From: Paralichthys olivaceus
Taxonomy: Eukaryota; Chordata; Actinopteri; Pleuronectiformes; Paralichthyidae
Assembly (NCBI RefSeq): GCF_024713975.1
Contig: NC_091116.1
Coordinates: 8,090,986 to 8,154,985 of the forward strand
Reading direction: 5' to 3'
Length of the DNA stretch: 64,000 bases
Below, piece by piece: positions 1-18,455 of this stretch. The position numbers were made by a program, and so were the translations under genes. How positions within the stretch are numbered: the first letter of the stretch is position 1; every line of letters begins with the position of its first letter. Below the pieces are notes generated by a model. It did not search any database. It worked only from the letters and a program-made list of their open reading frames with translations, and was not told where the DNA came from.

Positions 1-3000
1 TTCTCGCTTGGTGTGCTTCTCCTGTCGACTCCTGTCCTAGCTAACGTTTACTTATTCCTCGCCGGTGTGCGTGTGTCTGTGTGTGTGTGGTACTTTCAGC
101 AAACAAAGCTGTTTGCACTAAAAATAGACTTTACCTTTCCCACAATCCTTTGCAGGTTCTCGATGCCACCATCCTGATCCCCTGTGCACTCACTGTCGCC
201 TTTGCTTTTACACCCAGTACTTTTACTCAAGTAGATATATACATTTTTGAAATACCGGTATGTATTTTCTACTCCACTGCATTAATAAACAGTTTTAGTT
301 ACTAGTTACTTTAAGAACTAGATTTTGCACGATGGATAATATGACAAGCTTTGTGGTTTCCAGCATTTTTTGCTTCATACAAATACAATGTATAGACAGG
401 GTCACACTTCATATCACTCTGACTTGCTAACAGTGCCACCAAATAGCGATTTTTTTACCCTCTGTTATTTCAATAAATGTTGAAACGATCCAATGTCACA
501 GCAAGAGCAAATATTGGAGAAAAACTTAAAAAAACCTTTTTTTAAAAGAACTTTGATTTTTCTTCTTTCCTCTTCTATCAATCATCTCACAACCCCTCAG
601 AGCACAAGCACGTTAAATAAAATAGATTTAAGAGATTGCTAAGCTAAATAAAGTAGTGAACCACTGCCAAACAGCATGTTCCAGTAATAGTGGTCATTTT
701 CATGGACAATTTGCTTCAGTGGCTGACTGATTTTTTTCACATTACCATGGTTACACGGTTGTTTCCCTATAGAGCATGAACAATAACTATGATCATTTCT
801 GCGATTACAGTCGTTTCATTGGCATCGCCTCATACTTTAGCATGAAAACGAGCTGTAAAACCATCCAGGCAGGAATTATTTTTTGCAATAATCCTCACAT
901 CACGGCACATTATCCTTTGCATTCCTGACACGTGCCGGGCTTGCTTACATTATTCCCTCCTTATCACCGAGGGAACACGTTCAATTGACTTAAATCGGGT
1001 GTCACATTAGCCTCCTGCAATTTTGAAGATGTGAGACGTTTCTTAGGCAGCAGTTAAGGAAGAACTCATCAATACATCATTACGTGCTCTCAGCGAATAC
1101 CTGCCTCCTACATCACATTGTGATGATTGATTAGCAGCGGCTACAGGGAAAATGGGGAGGACAGCTGGAGGATGGTTCCCACCTTGTCAATATGTTTGGA
1201 ATTTCTAAATAATAAAGACTTCTCCGATCATTCAGTCACAAATGGAACTGATTGGATTTGAAATGTGCGTGTGTGTGTCTGTGCATGTGTGCAGATGGGG
1301 GCTGTATGTGATGGCGGGGAGCGGAAGGCGGTTTGAGTGTTTGGCTCTGATGCTGATTTCACACTGTGCGTGCGTGCGTGCGTGCGTGCGTGCGATCTGC
1401 CCTGCAGCAAAATGGAGTCATGCTATATGGAGTCCCTATTTTGATCTAATTCTATCCTCTGTGTGTGTATTAATATGCATGTGTGTTTGTGATAAGGGAT
1501 TTCTGCCCCGCGTAGAATAGTGGAAATGAGAAACTGCTGCAGTGTCTAACCCACGCCAACACACGCACACACAGAGAAACACACATTTGTTGTGAACTGT
1601 TCAATTAACATTCAATCACGGTAGGTCTTAGAGTAAAATGAAATATATTCGTATCACAGATAATCACATGATAATAATAATCCATGTAATTCTTATACAG
1701 AAAAAGCTACTTTTCTGTCTTTGTTCTATATCTGTTCTATATCTGCCTTTGCTCCCACATTATATTAATTCAGTCTTTGTCCAGTTAATGAAAGATTTGT
1801 CTTTGCCAAAAATCTCTCCCACTCTCACTATTGTAATTCTCAACCTGAGAGTCCTAATTCCCATGGGGCTCGCGAGATAATTTGTAGGCATTGCCAGATA
1901 GTTGTGGAGCAAAAACATGATATAATATATTCAAAATAAAATTACATATTTTAGACTTAGAGTAGTTGTTACATGTAATTGTCTGCTTGTTTGTGGGAGT
2001 CCAAGTTAGACCCTGACCCTGAATCAGGAGTTCATGCAACATCTGCGTGTGGCGGCACAGGGGATTGATATTTTTGATGTTTTTGACTCTGCATCTATTA
2101 TTATCTATTGTGGCAGTTTTTAGAAAAAGTAATTTACATTTCCATACCCCCTATGCTAAATAATTTGTTTCACTGAGTGATTTTTGGAAGGCATCCATAT
2201 AAAATGGTGCAGCAGGAACAGGCAGCAAATAGGGACTAAGGAAAACTGTGCTTTGATTTGTGAAAAATATACAGTGCAGAGTCGATGGCTGTGAACGCCT
2301 CACAGCAATGCCAAAAGAAAAAAATTGAATTAATGGATTGACACTTTAAGGGTTTACTAAATGACCAAATTACAATTTAGTCTTGGATTATCTGACAAAT
2401 ACAGATTTTTACCTCCTCTCAACCCACTGCAGACTATGATCTCTAATCCTGGGCGGATAAAACCGTTGTCATGATACGAGCAGAAGAAGTGAGGAAACAG
2501 TTGTTTTTAAAAAAAATGGTTTTGAGGAACACAGGCTGACACAACACCCGGGTCAGAGTGAAAACATCTCTCCTTGTGCTCTCTCATCAGACATAACCAA
2601 TCTCACATGATGTGCGACCTTCACGCGTATGCACACACTGGCTGGCAAACACATTTAACAGCACACTCATGGAAGATAATCAACTTTCCGCTGATTAAAA
2701 CTACGTTTCACACAATATAATAAGATGATACAGTTCGCTGGCGAGTCGACCACAGCTCGGTCTGTTCTCTGGAGCCCACAGCCTCAGTGTTTTTTTGGCA
2801 GGAGAGCAACAATCACACTTTGAATGAAGTTATATAAGTGAGAGATGAGTTTTTGTCTCTTTTCTACAAAGGGCCACAGGTCAGCTGAGGCGTGTTTGCT
2901 TTTGGAAGGTGCTGGCTTCCAGCTATGACTGCTATCTTCTTGTCTTATCTCTCCTTTTGGTCTCGCACTAACCCTTTTAACCCATTTCGGCCTCTTGTGT

Positions 3001-3120
3001 TTTGTGTGTGTCCCCGACCGACCAACTAAAAAGAGAAGGTGCTCCAGTGAAAAGCTTTTCACCTCCCTGCCTCCTCTTTCTCTCTCTCTGTCTCTCTCTC
3101 TCCTCATCCATTCCCTGCAG
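1..3120 (+). other. app: app intronic sequence upstream of the first exon in the window
   Basis: No coding exon of app could be recognised here. I looked for the Kunitz protease-inhibitor exon and the small OX-2-type exon that precede human exon 9 and found neither, so they are either outside the window or absent from this paralogue. The stretch is AT-rich with short simple repeats, including GTGC repeats near 1,372-1,393 and a pyrimidine tract at about 3,061-3,110 that serves as the polypyrimidine tract of the next exon. Nothing else was identified. Confidence 0.6.
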
Positions 3121-9146
<6,026 letters not shown>

Positions 9147-9147
9147 G

Positions 9148-9148
<1 letters not shown>

Positions 9149-9185
<37 letters not shown>
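9149..9185 (+). repeat. (CA)n microsatellite in the app 3' UTR
   Basis: About 18 CA units beginning two bases after the app stop codon. Confidence 0.95.
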
Positions 9186-9187
<2 letters not shown>

Positions 9188-10249
9188 AACACACATACAT
9201 CTCCCCACTTATCATGCACCCACCCTCCCCCATCCTCCCCCCTCCCAACTCGTCCCGATGTGGCTTAGATCATAGAGTGACTGAAATAGTCAGTTACGAG
9301 CGACTGCAGTCAGGGGTTTGTTTTCTGCCTGGGCGGACGCCGCGGCCAAGCCAGTTTGCACCACGTTTGTTCACTTTATCGGAGCAAGTCGCCTTTTAAT
9401 TCAAGGAAAATGGGGCGGGGGGTGGGGTTTATATGTTTGCTCCGTCTGGGCCTGCTGATGTATAGAAGTGAGGCCCCCGCCCAGTGCATCGAAACAAACC
9501 CACACACGGGGGAAGGAAGCGGCTTCTCTCCACACTGATTCAGGGCCAGTGTATAGTTGGGGTTTATTTTACATTTCTTACTTGTTTCTGGCCTGGGAAA
9601 GTTTTAGGTGTTGACTTGTGTAGAAATCTGACCTCTGATCAGTCGGACATGAGGTGCACGCTGACCTGGGCCTCGTCTACAGGAGGCGTGCAGGAGACTC
9701 CATCAAATCAATCAACATTGGTTTGTTCCTGTCATATTCTTTGTATTGATTATATAGAGAAATATAGATTAGAATCAAGCAACGTGATTTCTGAGGATGA
9801 GGCCCAGTGGTTCCCCTCAAACTGCACCACTACTGCACTCACTCTACAGTCTACACTGGAGTATAAGTGATCCTCCTCTCCCTCCCCTCCTCCTCCTTCT
9901 TCATTCCTCCCTCCATCCTCTTTTTCTTTTTGTGCATTCTTACGACAGCTGGGCTGTGTTAAGCCACACAAAGCTCTTAAAGGATATTCGGGGATGCTAA
10001 TGTTACCATGTATTCTGAATGAGCTGTTTTTATTTTAGGGTTTTCTCTCTTTATCGTTTCCGGTTTTGTTTTTCAAAAAAGAATGAAAAAATGTAGAAAA
10101 AAAAAAAAAAAAGATCAGCCAATGTAAAGTCCTTTTTTTAAATTGCGTGTAATGTTAACTGAAGTAATGCTCAAGTCTTAGCTGTTCCTATGTAGTGCAT
10201 GACGACAGGATTTGGAAAAACTGAAAAAAAAAACGAAGATCTTAACGCT

Positions 10250-10314
<65 letters not shown>
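10250..10314 (+). repeat. (CT)n microsatellite in the app 3' UTR
   Basis: About 32 uninterrupted CT units. Confidence 0.97.
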
Positions 10315-10316
<2 letters not shown>

Positions 10317-11593
10317 AGATACTTTTCTCACATATAGATTGTCATTCTAGCAAGATTGTACATTTAGTATCTTCTCGTGATCACGTGACTTCAAAACAAT
10401 GATGAAGAATATATATAAATCTAGATGAACAGGCTCTGCTTTGATATCATGTAAAATACACATTTAAAAGAGATCTGTGATTTTGGAAATTAAGTGTGTT
10501 TGTCATTTCTTTTTAATTATTATTATTTTTATCATATGCTATGTTCCTGAAGCTGCAGGAGAGGTGTTGGGGGGGTGCTGGTTTCATCTGTTTGTATATT
10601 ATTCTCTTATCTGAAATACATTGTGTAGAAAATCCTCATGCATAGTGAGCGTTCAGAAATCACCCTATTTCAGTTTTGTCAGATTCATGTTGGCGTGTTT
10701 TTTATTTTAAAGGGCATGTTATGGGGGTGATAGTTACAAGGAGTGGGGGAAACGGACAAATAATAGAAGGCAGGATGGGGGATGGGTAAGAGTTATCCCT
10801 GCGTGTGCGTGTTTTGTCATTTTCTGTCGTGTTTCTTTGTCCAGTTGTAAGCCGACGTCGTTCCTCTTTCTTTTTTGGGGGTTTGTAATCATTTCGCTTT
10901 CTGCTGATAAAACAGGTGAAGTGCTGAGAGGAGGAGGAGAAGGAGGAAGGAGGGCGAGGTAGAGAGGAAATGACTTGCAGTTCCGGATGGATAGCCAGCC
11001 AAGCAGGCAGTCTGTATATATAATGGATTTTCACTTCCCCCAGCACCTCCCTTCGCCTTCCTCTTCCCTTCAAGCACGCTGCTCACCTCTCGCCATCAAC
11101 GCACACTTGACTCCTGCACAGCGCTGGAGTATTTAACTAATAGGCATCAAGAGAGCTGAGAGCAAGTCAGGGGGTTAAAAGCAGGGACCAGGTATTGGTT
11201 TGAGGTAAATTCATGCTTGTAGCCAAGAATCGCACCCCCCCTTGTTCATCTCCATGCACTCAACTCCTGCCACAGAGTCAACATCATCTCAGCATCACAA
11301 GAAAAAGTGTGGCGTGACCTCTCACTCTGTTTATGCATCTAATGGCGAGTAAGATCTGCGAGAAAGTGACACGTGAATGTGCATGTGGTGGCTGCAGTGA
11401 GGTGGTGGTCTTTTCAGAGGGTGCTCATTAGAAGCCCAGCAGGGGGCAGTAGAGTAGAAGAGGAAGCAGGATTTATCTTTCCATCTCTTTTTTTTTTTTC
11501 ACGTGGGTAATATATTGGTTTTGTTTTCCACTGTGTAATATTGTGCAGGCCATTTGCATTGACTGGGAAAACGCTTTCTACACTGTATTCCAT

Positions 11594-11599
11594 AATAAA
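11594..11599 (+). terminator. app: app polyadenylation signal
   Basis: Canonical AATAAA, followed within about 30 bases by a GT-rich downstream element. Confidence 0.7.
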
Positions 11600-11620
11600 G
11601 TTTTGAATGTACATACAGAT

Positions 11621-12900
11621 GCTGTGTGTGTTGACTGTTTTTTATTCAAACAGATGAATCCAAAAGCCACCAGCTAAAGATTGAATTATTTTTACATCAC
11701 ATTGAAACCAAATCCGTGTTTTAAGTGCTCAAGTGGTAAATTAAATATAAAGTTGTATTGTCACAATGTAAAAATACTCCATCGTGTTTACAGTCTTTCT
11801 CAAGTATCAAGCAAAATATACCTAAAAGTAAAACACCCCCTCTGACTGCTATACATATCATTACATGTATATTGTATTACCAGATTCTAAATAGTACTGC
11901 ATAAATGTGTGGAGAAAAAGACGGGAGGTTGGGTCATGTGGTTCCCAAGTTAAAGTCCAGGCCCCTCCACAGGGTTAAACGATCAGAGGAGTCACCATAT
12001 GACGAGTGAGAATAGGGCTTGATTAGCTGCGTGTATTTAATCGTTTTCTCCCGTTGCTGGTTGATGAACTTCTGCAGTGATTATCACAAGGCAAGAAGCC
12101 ACAGATTATGACAAAAAGACAATTTTTTTTAAAGATCTTTTTCAACAAAACATAGAAATAGACAATAGTGTAAAGAAACTGCATACATTCGAATGAATAT
12201 GATAAAGTTTCAACATAGAACATTATATAACATAAATTTGCAATTAAATGTGTGTAAATGTTTTTTTATGATTTTATTGTTAGTTATATATTTATTATTC
12301 AATCAAAGCCGTTATATAAGTGCATTCTTGATTTTTATGTACAGAATAGACTCTGAAAGTATCTTGAATTGTTTCTACCTGGCTTTACGTGTGTGGAATT
12401 TCCCAACTGAATTAAGAAGTTGGCAGTGTACTGAAATATCTGTTTCACAAAATCTAGCTTTCCAATAGCTTGGTTTAGTTTGTGTTGCAAAAGAATCACT
12501 GACACCTTCCAGGAAGCTGCTGTGGGTCTAAATTCATTAAACATTCATAGTTTCCTCTTCAGTCTTCTGTTTTAAAGCCAAACCGAAAAACTTTTTTATT
12601 CAGAAGTGTCTTTCACTAAACAATTCTACAATGTCATCACATCATTGTATTTTATTCTACTTTTATTTGACCAGTTTACACAGTTCTATCAACTTTAAAA
12701 TTGTAAATACAAATGTATCATTTTAATTTCTTTTTGAGCTCTTTACTTTTAAATTATTGTCCTTGTTATTTAGTCTCTGTGTTGTTTTAATGTCCCTGTG
12801 CAGCACCATGAAAAAAATCTACATTTATTTCATAATTGTTTTTAATTCTATATGATTTTTAGCGGAACCTATGAGCGGAACATATGTTTTGGATTATTTG
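11621..12900. other. Intergenic spacer between app and atp5pf
   Basis: AT-rich DNA with only short reading frames. I see no gene and no trace of GABPA, which lies between APP and ATP5PF in mammals. Confidence 0.6.
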
Positions 12901-12909
12901 AGGTTTGGG

Positions 12910-13035
12910 ACGAGCAACACGTGCGCACCATAATGACGTCAGCTTCCGCTTCACCCCTTACCACCACATTCCCACAATCCACCGCGTGTCCTCCACTTCC
13001 GGCTCGCGTACGCTTGCGTGTCAAACCCAAGGTTA
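12910..13035 (+). promoter_or_regulatory. atp5pf: atp5pf promoter and probable non-coding first exon
   Basis: A CpG-rich island in an AT-rich spacer. It holds a CACGTG box (12,918-12,923), a perfect CRE TGACGTCA (12,934-12,941) and an ETS/NRF-2 type ACTTCCGG (12,995-13,002). A donor-like AAG/GTTAGT follows at about 13,032. The following 350 bases are rich in GCTAGC/GCTAAC-like words typical of fish first introns. ETS sites bound by GABP are a known feature of nuclear genes for mitochondrial ATP synthase. The start site and the non-coding exon are inferred. Confidence 0.6.
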
Positions 13036-13828
13036 GTGCGAACTTTTTACATAAATGCTAAGTTCACTACACCCGTCGCCACCTCGAACACTTAGAAGCA
13101 CGACCTCCTTCCTGCAGTGAGTGCAGCGTTAGCGTTAGCGCCGCAGCTAACGACAGGGAATAATGTCTAAGAGCCGTGTCGCGGTAGCTTAGCTCGTTAG
13201 CGCTAGCAGTTGGGGTGAATGAAGCAAACACTTAGCTGAAGGTGGGACAGAATGAAACCAGGCTTGTTTATAATTGTTATGTCACAAAGTCGCTATTTAG
13301 ATGTAAACAAGCTAACTGGATCATTTTGACGGCAGCTAACTCATGATAACTGCTAAGCTAGTGCTAATGTGCTAACGTGAACTTGCTCCAGATGAGGGGA
13401 GGACATAGGACATAGTTTCTGTTCCATCATGGTGTCTAATAATGTGTGGCAGCTATTTCCTGCCGATGTCACGCTGTGCTTATGCAGAGGTCGGATCACA
13501 CATTAGCCTGTTTCCACCCCAGACACAACCTTTACAGATTCAATAGATCGATCAATAGATCGAACAGGATCAGGTTATTTACCAGAAAGAATCATTGTCA
13601 TCTTTCGTTATTACTCCATCTTTAATCAACATCCCATTGAGAGGGGACAAGTTCCACTGTCTCAATGTCCCTCTCACAGAAGTTACACGAGTTCCCAATT
13701 CACATTCACCTGTAAGAAATGAATGGTTGGATAAATGTCATTCATGTCCTGTTATGGTGACACAGGGGTCGGACCCCAGCCGCTTCTCCTGGGACGAGAT
13801 TAACCAGAAGCCCTGTTTTCTCCTCCAG

Positions 13829-14758
13829 ATGGCACTTCACAGGTTATTCCAGTTGTCCTCTGTGCTGCGCTCCGCCGTGAGCCTGACCCTGCGCAGGAAC
13901 ATCGGCCTCTCCGCTGTCCTCTTCAACCGGGCCAAGGAGCTCGATCCAGTCCAGAAGCTGTTCCTGGACAAGATCCGCGACTACAACAACAAGAGCAAGT
14001 CAGTTGAAGATACACAACATCGAACCCCTCGATTCTTTGAAAATACTCTTTGGATTTTACCTCAATTCTTAAACATTGTTTAATGCCATTACTCTCCCAG
14101 GACCTCCGGAGGCATTGTGGATGCAGGGGCCGCTTATCAGAAGAATCTGTCTGAGGAGGTCACCAAACTGCAGAGACTGTATGGTGGTGGAGACCTCATC
14201 AAGTTCCCAGAAGTCAAATTCACAGGTTAGTCAAAGCTCATGTTGGATAAAGTTCAGTGTTTCGTCTACTGACCTAATTGCTTCATGTTATCAATCAATA
14301 AGACAAAGAAATCAAAAATTTACAGTGTATTTAATTTAGTCCAAGATATCTAAAGAAACCAATTTGCTTTCAAAACTGAGTGTCCCCATAATAAAGCAGT
14401 GCCTGTCATAACACGACTGATGCTTGTACATGACTTAACAGTTATGTCCATGACTATTTACTCCCTTGTTGTTGGAAAGATCCATTGATTTCAGGCTTTG
14501 TTTGTTGATATAGTGTATGAAGAGCTTCCTTGTTAAACTTCTCTCAGAGGTTTCCAGACCCGTGGTTTTTGTTGAAGCTACAATTATTATTTGCGAAATA
14601 CTGCTGCGACTTTTATCTCATTGTCAAATCTAATAGTAGTTATTGTTTTAAAGCTGCAGTATGTTTCATTTCAAAATGTTCACATGGCAACAACCGCCAC
14701 TAACAGTTTTATTTTCTTCTTTCTTCCAGAGCCCAAGCTTGAAGAAGTGGCCAAGTAA
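13829..14758 (+). CDS. atp5pf: ATP synthase-coupling factor 6, mitochondrial (F6 subunit)
   Basis: Peripheral-stalk subunit of the mitochondrial F1Fo ATP synthase, imported to the matrix side of the inner membrane. Coding exons are 13829-13998, 14101-14225 and 14730-14758, giving 107 residues against 108 in human. The start ATG follows directly on the acceptor TCCTCCAG. The first 30 or so residues (LHRLFQLSSVLRSAVSLTLR) form an Arg/Ser-rich mitochondrial presequence without acidic residues. The mature part carries the family landmarks ELDPVQKLFLDKIRDYNNKS, TSGGIVDAGAAYQ and FPEVKFTEPK. Phases agree at both junctions (AA/G and G/AG). An in-frame upstream extension to 13,595 exists but runs through intron sequence and the acceptor, so I rejected it. 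Synteny with app supports the call. Confidence 0.96.
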
Positions 14759-14807
14759 ACGCTGTCCATGTTGTAAATCCCCTACTTGTCACTAATATGT
14801 TGTATTT

Positions 14808-14813
14808 AATAAA
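14808..14813 (+). terminator. atp5pf: atp5pf polyadenylation signal
   Basis: AATAAA 50 bases after the atp5pf stop, giving a very short 3' UTR as in mammalian ATP5PF. Confidence 0.8.
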
Positions 14814-14814
14814 A

Positions 14815-15655
14815 AGATAATGGAATCAACCATGTTTAAATTAAAGTTATCTTAAATCTATGGTTGTGTTTTCACAACATTCAAGATACAAGCGAGTAGG
14901 AATTTTTCTGTCTGTCTGCCACAGTCCAGAGGAAAAACCACAGGACTTGGAATGAAAAGTCACATGGTTCACATCCAGATTTAGTTTTTCTTGAAAAAAA
15001 GAACGTATGTGAAACGTTCTTCCACATGTACTGTCGCACAGCTGAGGGTGGACACTGAATGAAAAGTGGTCTAAGCAGATGGACGCTCATAAGAATCGAA
15101 CCAGTGACCTCTGTGACCTCTGATCTAGAAGTCATCCTCCAACAGACTGAGTCATGTGGTCAGACACTTTCTGTTCCTTTCTTAGAAGCTTCTTGTCTAA
15201 GGTCCAGCCCCCAATGCAAAACACCCAATAATCTGTAGAATATTTTGATCATAGTTTTATAATATATGCAGAAAGGTGAAATGGCATAGCAATGGCATAA
15301 ATATATATCAGAAATGGCATTGTGTGGCTCAGTGATCTCGGTGCATGGGTTCAAGTGTTGTTATTTACAACCAGTTTTAAACGGCAGAGTCAAATGCAAG
15401 TGTAAGAGTCAAACGGGGGACTTGGATCAAATAGCCCACTCTGTGAGGAGGCAGTTCTGAGGACATTGGTTTGAATCTTAAGAGTCACTTAGTTTGGTGT
15501 AAATTACCTAATGCAGTAAGTGTCTGAGCAAGTAGCGCAGTCTGTAAGGAGACTGACTGGCAGTTGTGAGGACCTTGGTTTGAATCTTGAAAGAGGTGCT
15601 TACTTTTGACATCCGTTACCCAATGGAAACAATCAAAGATACTGGAAGTACTCTC
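14815..15655. repeat. Cluster of degenerate tRNA-derived SINE heads
   Basis: Four tRNA-like pieces lie here: about 15,055-15,165 on the minus strand, and 15,315-15,352, 15,425-15,480 and 15,530-15,595 on the plus strand. Each has an A-box-like stretch (for example TAGCGCAGTCTGT or GACTCAGTCTGT) and a B-box-like GGTTYGAATCTT or GGTTCGATTC about 40 bases on. None folds as an intact tRNA, so they are best read as SINE remnants. No gene was found in this stretch. Confidence 0.5.
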
Positions 15656-16831
15656 ATATTACCAAAACATGCACATAAATATCGCTCTTTCATAGGTAAA
15701 CGTTTACCTCAGACTGTAAATGGTGTGTTGTGAAAGAAAGTGGCCAATTCATCTTCAGATGATAACCGATGGGCCCAGAGATTGTTTTTTTTACCAACTA
15801 TGTGTGAAATCACTCCATAATTATTATATCATTGCTCTCTGTTTATTGTCCTCAAAGTTTACTGCTCACCATGGAGTGAGCTATATTGCATCTGTTGCAC
15901 AGGGATTAGTGAGTGAACGAAAAAGACGGATTTCGGACACAGTCCATATCTGCAGCGGTGCCTACATTGCAATGAATCCATCCATGAATTTTGCTGTGCC
16001 ACTGTCTCGTCCATAACAAACACATTGAGTGCCCACACAGCGAGAGTCTGGTGAGCTCTGTAAACTCTGCCGATACAGCTTCATGACAAATATTTCTTGT
16101 TGGTTGGATGCAATATATTGTTTATGTAAACCACCGTCACTGGGGACAAAGTACAGAAGAAGAAACAGCCAGAAACCCATTGCTATAATATGAACAACCC
16201 TTGAGTAATTCTCAGGCACTGACAAATGAATCGATACCCACGATGAACCTTTGAGCTCGTAGTATTTACAAGTCACTGCACCACAGTAACCAACTCTTTT
16301 CTCAATAACTGATACTGAGTGTCATCATCATCATCATTAACTCCATCTTTTCAGCATCAGTAATCCTTACAGTGACAACATGGAGTGCACCAGTGCTCTC
16401 ATTTGTGAAATAACCTTCTGTTTAATTGTGAGTATATAATCCCTGTTTACAGGAGTGTGATGTATGTGGCTCCCAAATTCAAATGTAAGCTTTTCAGAGT
16501 TATTCCTGGAACTGAAGCTAATTTCATCCTATTCTGACCTGCCTGGGAGACTGAGCGCACATCAAGCAATACCCACTCCTGCAGAGTTCACACTGGGAAC
16601 ACCACAGGTTTACATACACAATGATAATTGGTTGCTAATTTGATCAAGTCTTGCCTCATTTTGATAATTGTAAAGGAAGAAACAGTCTTTGGAGCACAGC
16701 TGAACACAATTGCTTACTTTCCATCTGAACTGTTTATTTATTCAGCAAGAACATCTGTATGTGTTTAAACAGTGGTGAAGAAGCAAGCTCTAACTCCAGA
16801 TTAAGTATAGATCTTGTTTCATAAACAGAGA

Positions 16832-16832
<1 letters not shown>

Positions 16833-16874
<42 letters not shown>

Positions 16875-16890
16875 GCGTGTGCGTGTGTGC
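16833..16890 (+). repeat. (GT)n microsatellite
   Basis: About 18 GT units followed by interrupted GTGTGC units. The matching place in copies 2 and 3 (35,213-35,224 and 57,856-57,867) has only a handful of units. Confidence 0.9.
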
Positions 16891-17584
16891 GAAAGAAACC
16901 AAAAAAGACTTGTAGAAGTAGAAAAAAAAGGCAAACATGCTTTTAAGCTACATATGGTTTTGGCTGCTACAATATATAGACATACAGCAGCACTTAGGCA
17001 CAGGGGCTGAAAATATATAATTCAGTCCAATGCAGCCCTCTTGAGACTTTCTTGGTTTGATATAAACCAAGAAAGTGTCTTCCCTCTTCCCATCATAGTT
17101 CTCTGATAATATATCTATATAATATAATATATAATATCATCACTGGCTTGTAACATTTTAGTGTATCTCTGCTCTTGGAATCTTTAAGTCATAAAGTATG
17201 ACACAAACGTTTAATATTATGATGAGGCATAAAAATGTAAAATAGTACAGTAAACCATAAAATCATCAAAAGATGAATTGTATATTAAGGCAAAAGACCT
17301 CAAAAAACCCCATCATTGTATAGTAAGGTATACAAATTATATTAAAAAGCCCAAGTGCAGTAAGTGTGCGTAGTAACAACCCTGAAGATCAATTATAATA
17401 ACTTTATATCATCCTGTCAATGGATGTGCTCATGAGGGATGAATAACATTTAAAAATAAATTAAATAAACAGATTGTGATATTTTATTATCATATCATAT
17501 GATGTGCTATACATTTTTTTTAAATCAGTCGTGCCCACGAATGTTTGGAAATTGTTTACAATATTTATTGTTTGAGTTAGATAA

Positions 17585-17740
17585 AGAAACTCCACCCCCG
17601 CAAGTCTACGTAACTTGGTCTATTCGAAGTTCCCTTCTCCATATATCCCATTGGAGTCCTCCACTTCCTGTTTGCCAGTCGGTACTTCCGCTTGGATGCG
17701 GAACTGCTTGGATCGGGAGCCCGTAGATCTTCACGAGGTG
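17585..17740 (+). promoter_or_regulatory. Promoter-like module with a first-exon-like donor, copy 1
   Basis: A GC-richer island in AT-rich DNA. It carries TATATCCCATTGGAG (inverted CCAAT), an ETS-like CACTTCCTG and CTTCCGCTTGGATGCGGAAC. It then has GGAGCCCGTAGATCTTCACGAG ending at 17,737 followed by the donor GTGAAT. GCTAAGCTAAGCTAGC words, typical of fish first introns, follow at 17,883-17,900. No reading frame is convincing. A non-coding first exon is possible. Confidence 0.35.
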
Positions 17741-18316
17741 AATACTGTTTCAAATATCAACACAGTTATACACAGTTATACACAGTTATCAGATCTTCTG
17801 TGTGTTTGACGTGTCGCTGCACATTTTTCATTGTTCACTTGCGTTTTCGAGCAAAACGCGTCTCATTAGTTCCTCGTGTCGATGCTAAGCTAAGCTAGCT
17901 ATCCCAAGCTAACCACACCTGAGCGCGTGTGGAATTCTCTTGTAAAACACTCGATCGCTTCTTTTGTCCTAAACTAACTAAAGTACGTCCACTTGAATAA
18001 TGATCAGCTTTTCATTTTCATCAATATCAAAGTAACACAAGTTCAATACGTGTTGATTTCATAGATTTGTATTGTGTATTATATGAAATAAAAATGCAAA
18101 TTGAAAAACTAAATAAAAATAAAAACTAATGACAATTTCAAAACTATAATAACCTTGGTACGTATATGCGTATATATAACCTTTATGATGAATATTAAAT
18201 TGCAATAAGTATTGATAGTGTTTTGCAGCCATGTAAAACATCCAATTATATATAATTTACCATCATAAATCAATATACATGGAAAATAATGATCATGACG
18301 ATAAACAGGGAGGGAG

Positions 18317-18455
18317 GGAGTTTTTCCTCTCCACAGTCGCCAAAGTGCTGCTCATTGTGGGAACTGTTGGGTTTCTCTATGTTAAATGAGATTTTAAAGT
18401 GCCTTGAGATAATGTATATTATGATTTGGTGCTATACAAATTAAATTGAATTGAA
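18317..18455 (+). mobile_element. L2-type LINE 3' tail fragment, copy 1
   Basis: Contains GTTTTTCCTCTCCACAGTCG, AAAGTGCCTTGAGATAATGT and the AATTGAATTGAA end, the same order as at the 3' end of the longer L2 at 30,986-33,103. Only the tail is present, with small deletions. Confidence 0.8.

Larger units (their letters stand above)
9147..11620 (+). other. app: app 3' untranslated region
   Basis: Non-coding sequence after the stop, continuing to a canonical AATAAA at 11,594-11,599 followed by a GT-rich element at about 11,621-11,633. It contains a CA repeat directly after the stop, AT-rich stretches and a long CT repeat. The length of about 2.5 kb is longer than in mammals. Earlier polyadenylation is possible but I found no better-placed signal. 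Confidence 0.75.

Noticed and set aside
1-3120. Kunitz-domain or OX-2 exon of app
   Set aside because: No frame with the Kunitz cysteine pattern (such as FFYGGCGGN) or the short OX-2 sequence was found.
13595-13828. In-frame N-terminal extension of atp5pf
   Set aside because: It would read through the intron and the TCCTCCAG acceptor. The family starts with the presequence Met at 13,829.
15530-15595. Functional tRNA gene
   Set aside because: A- and B-box-like words are present, but the cloverleaf arms do not pair and there is no T-run terminator. It fits a SINE head.
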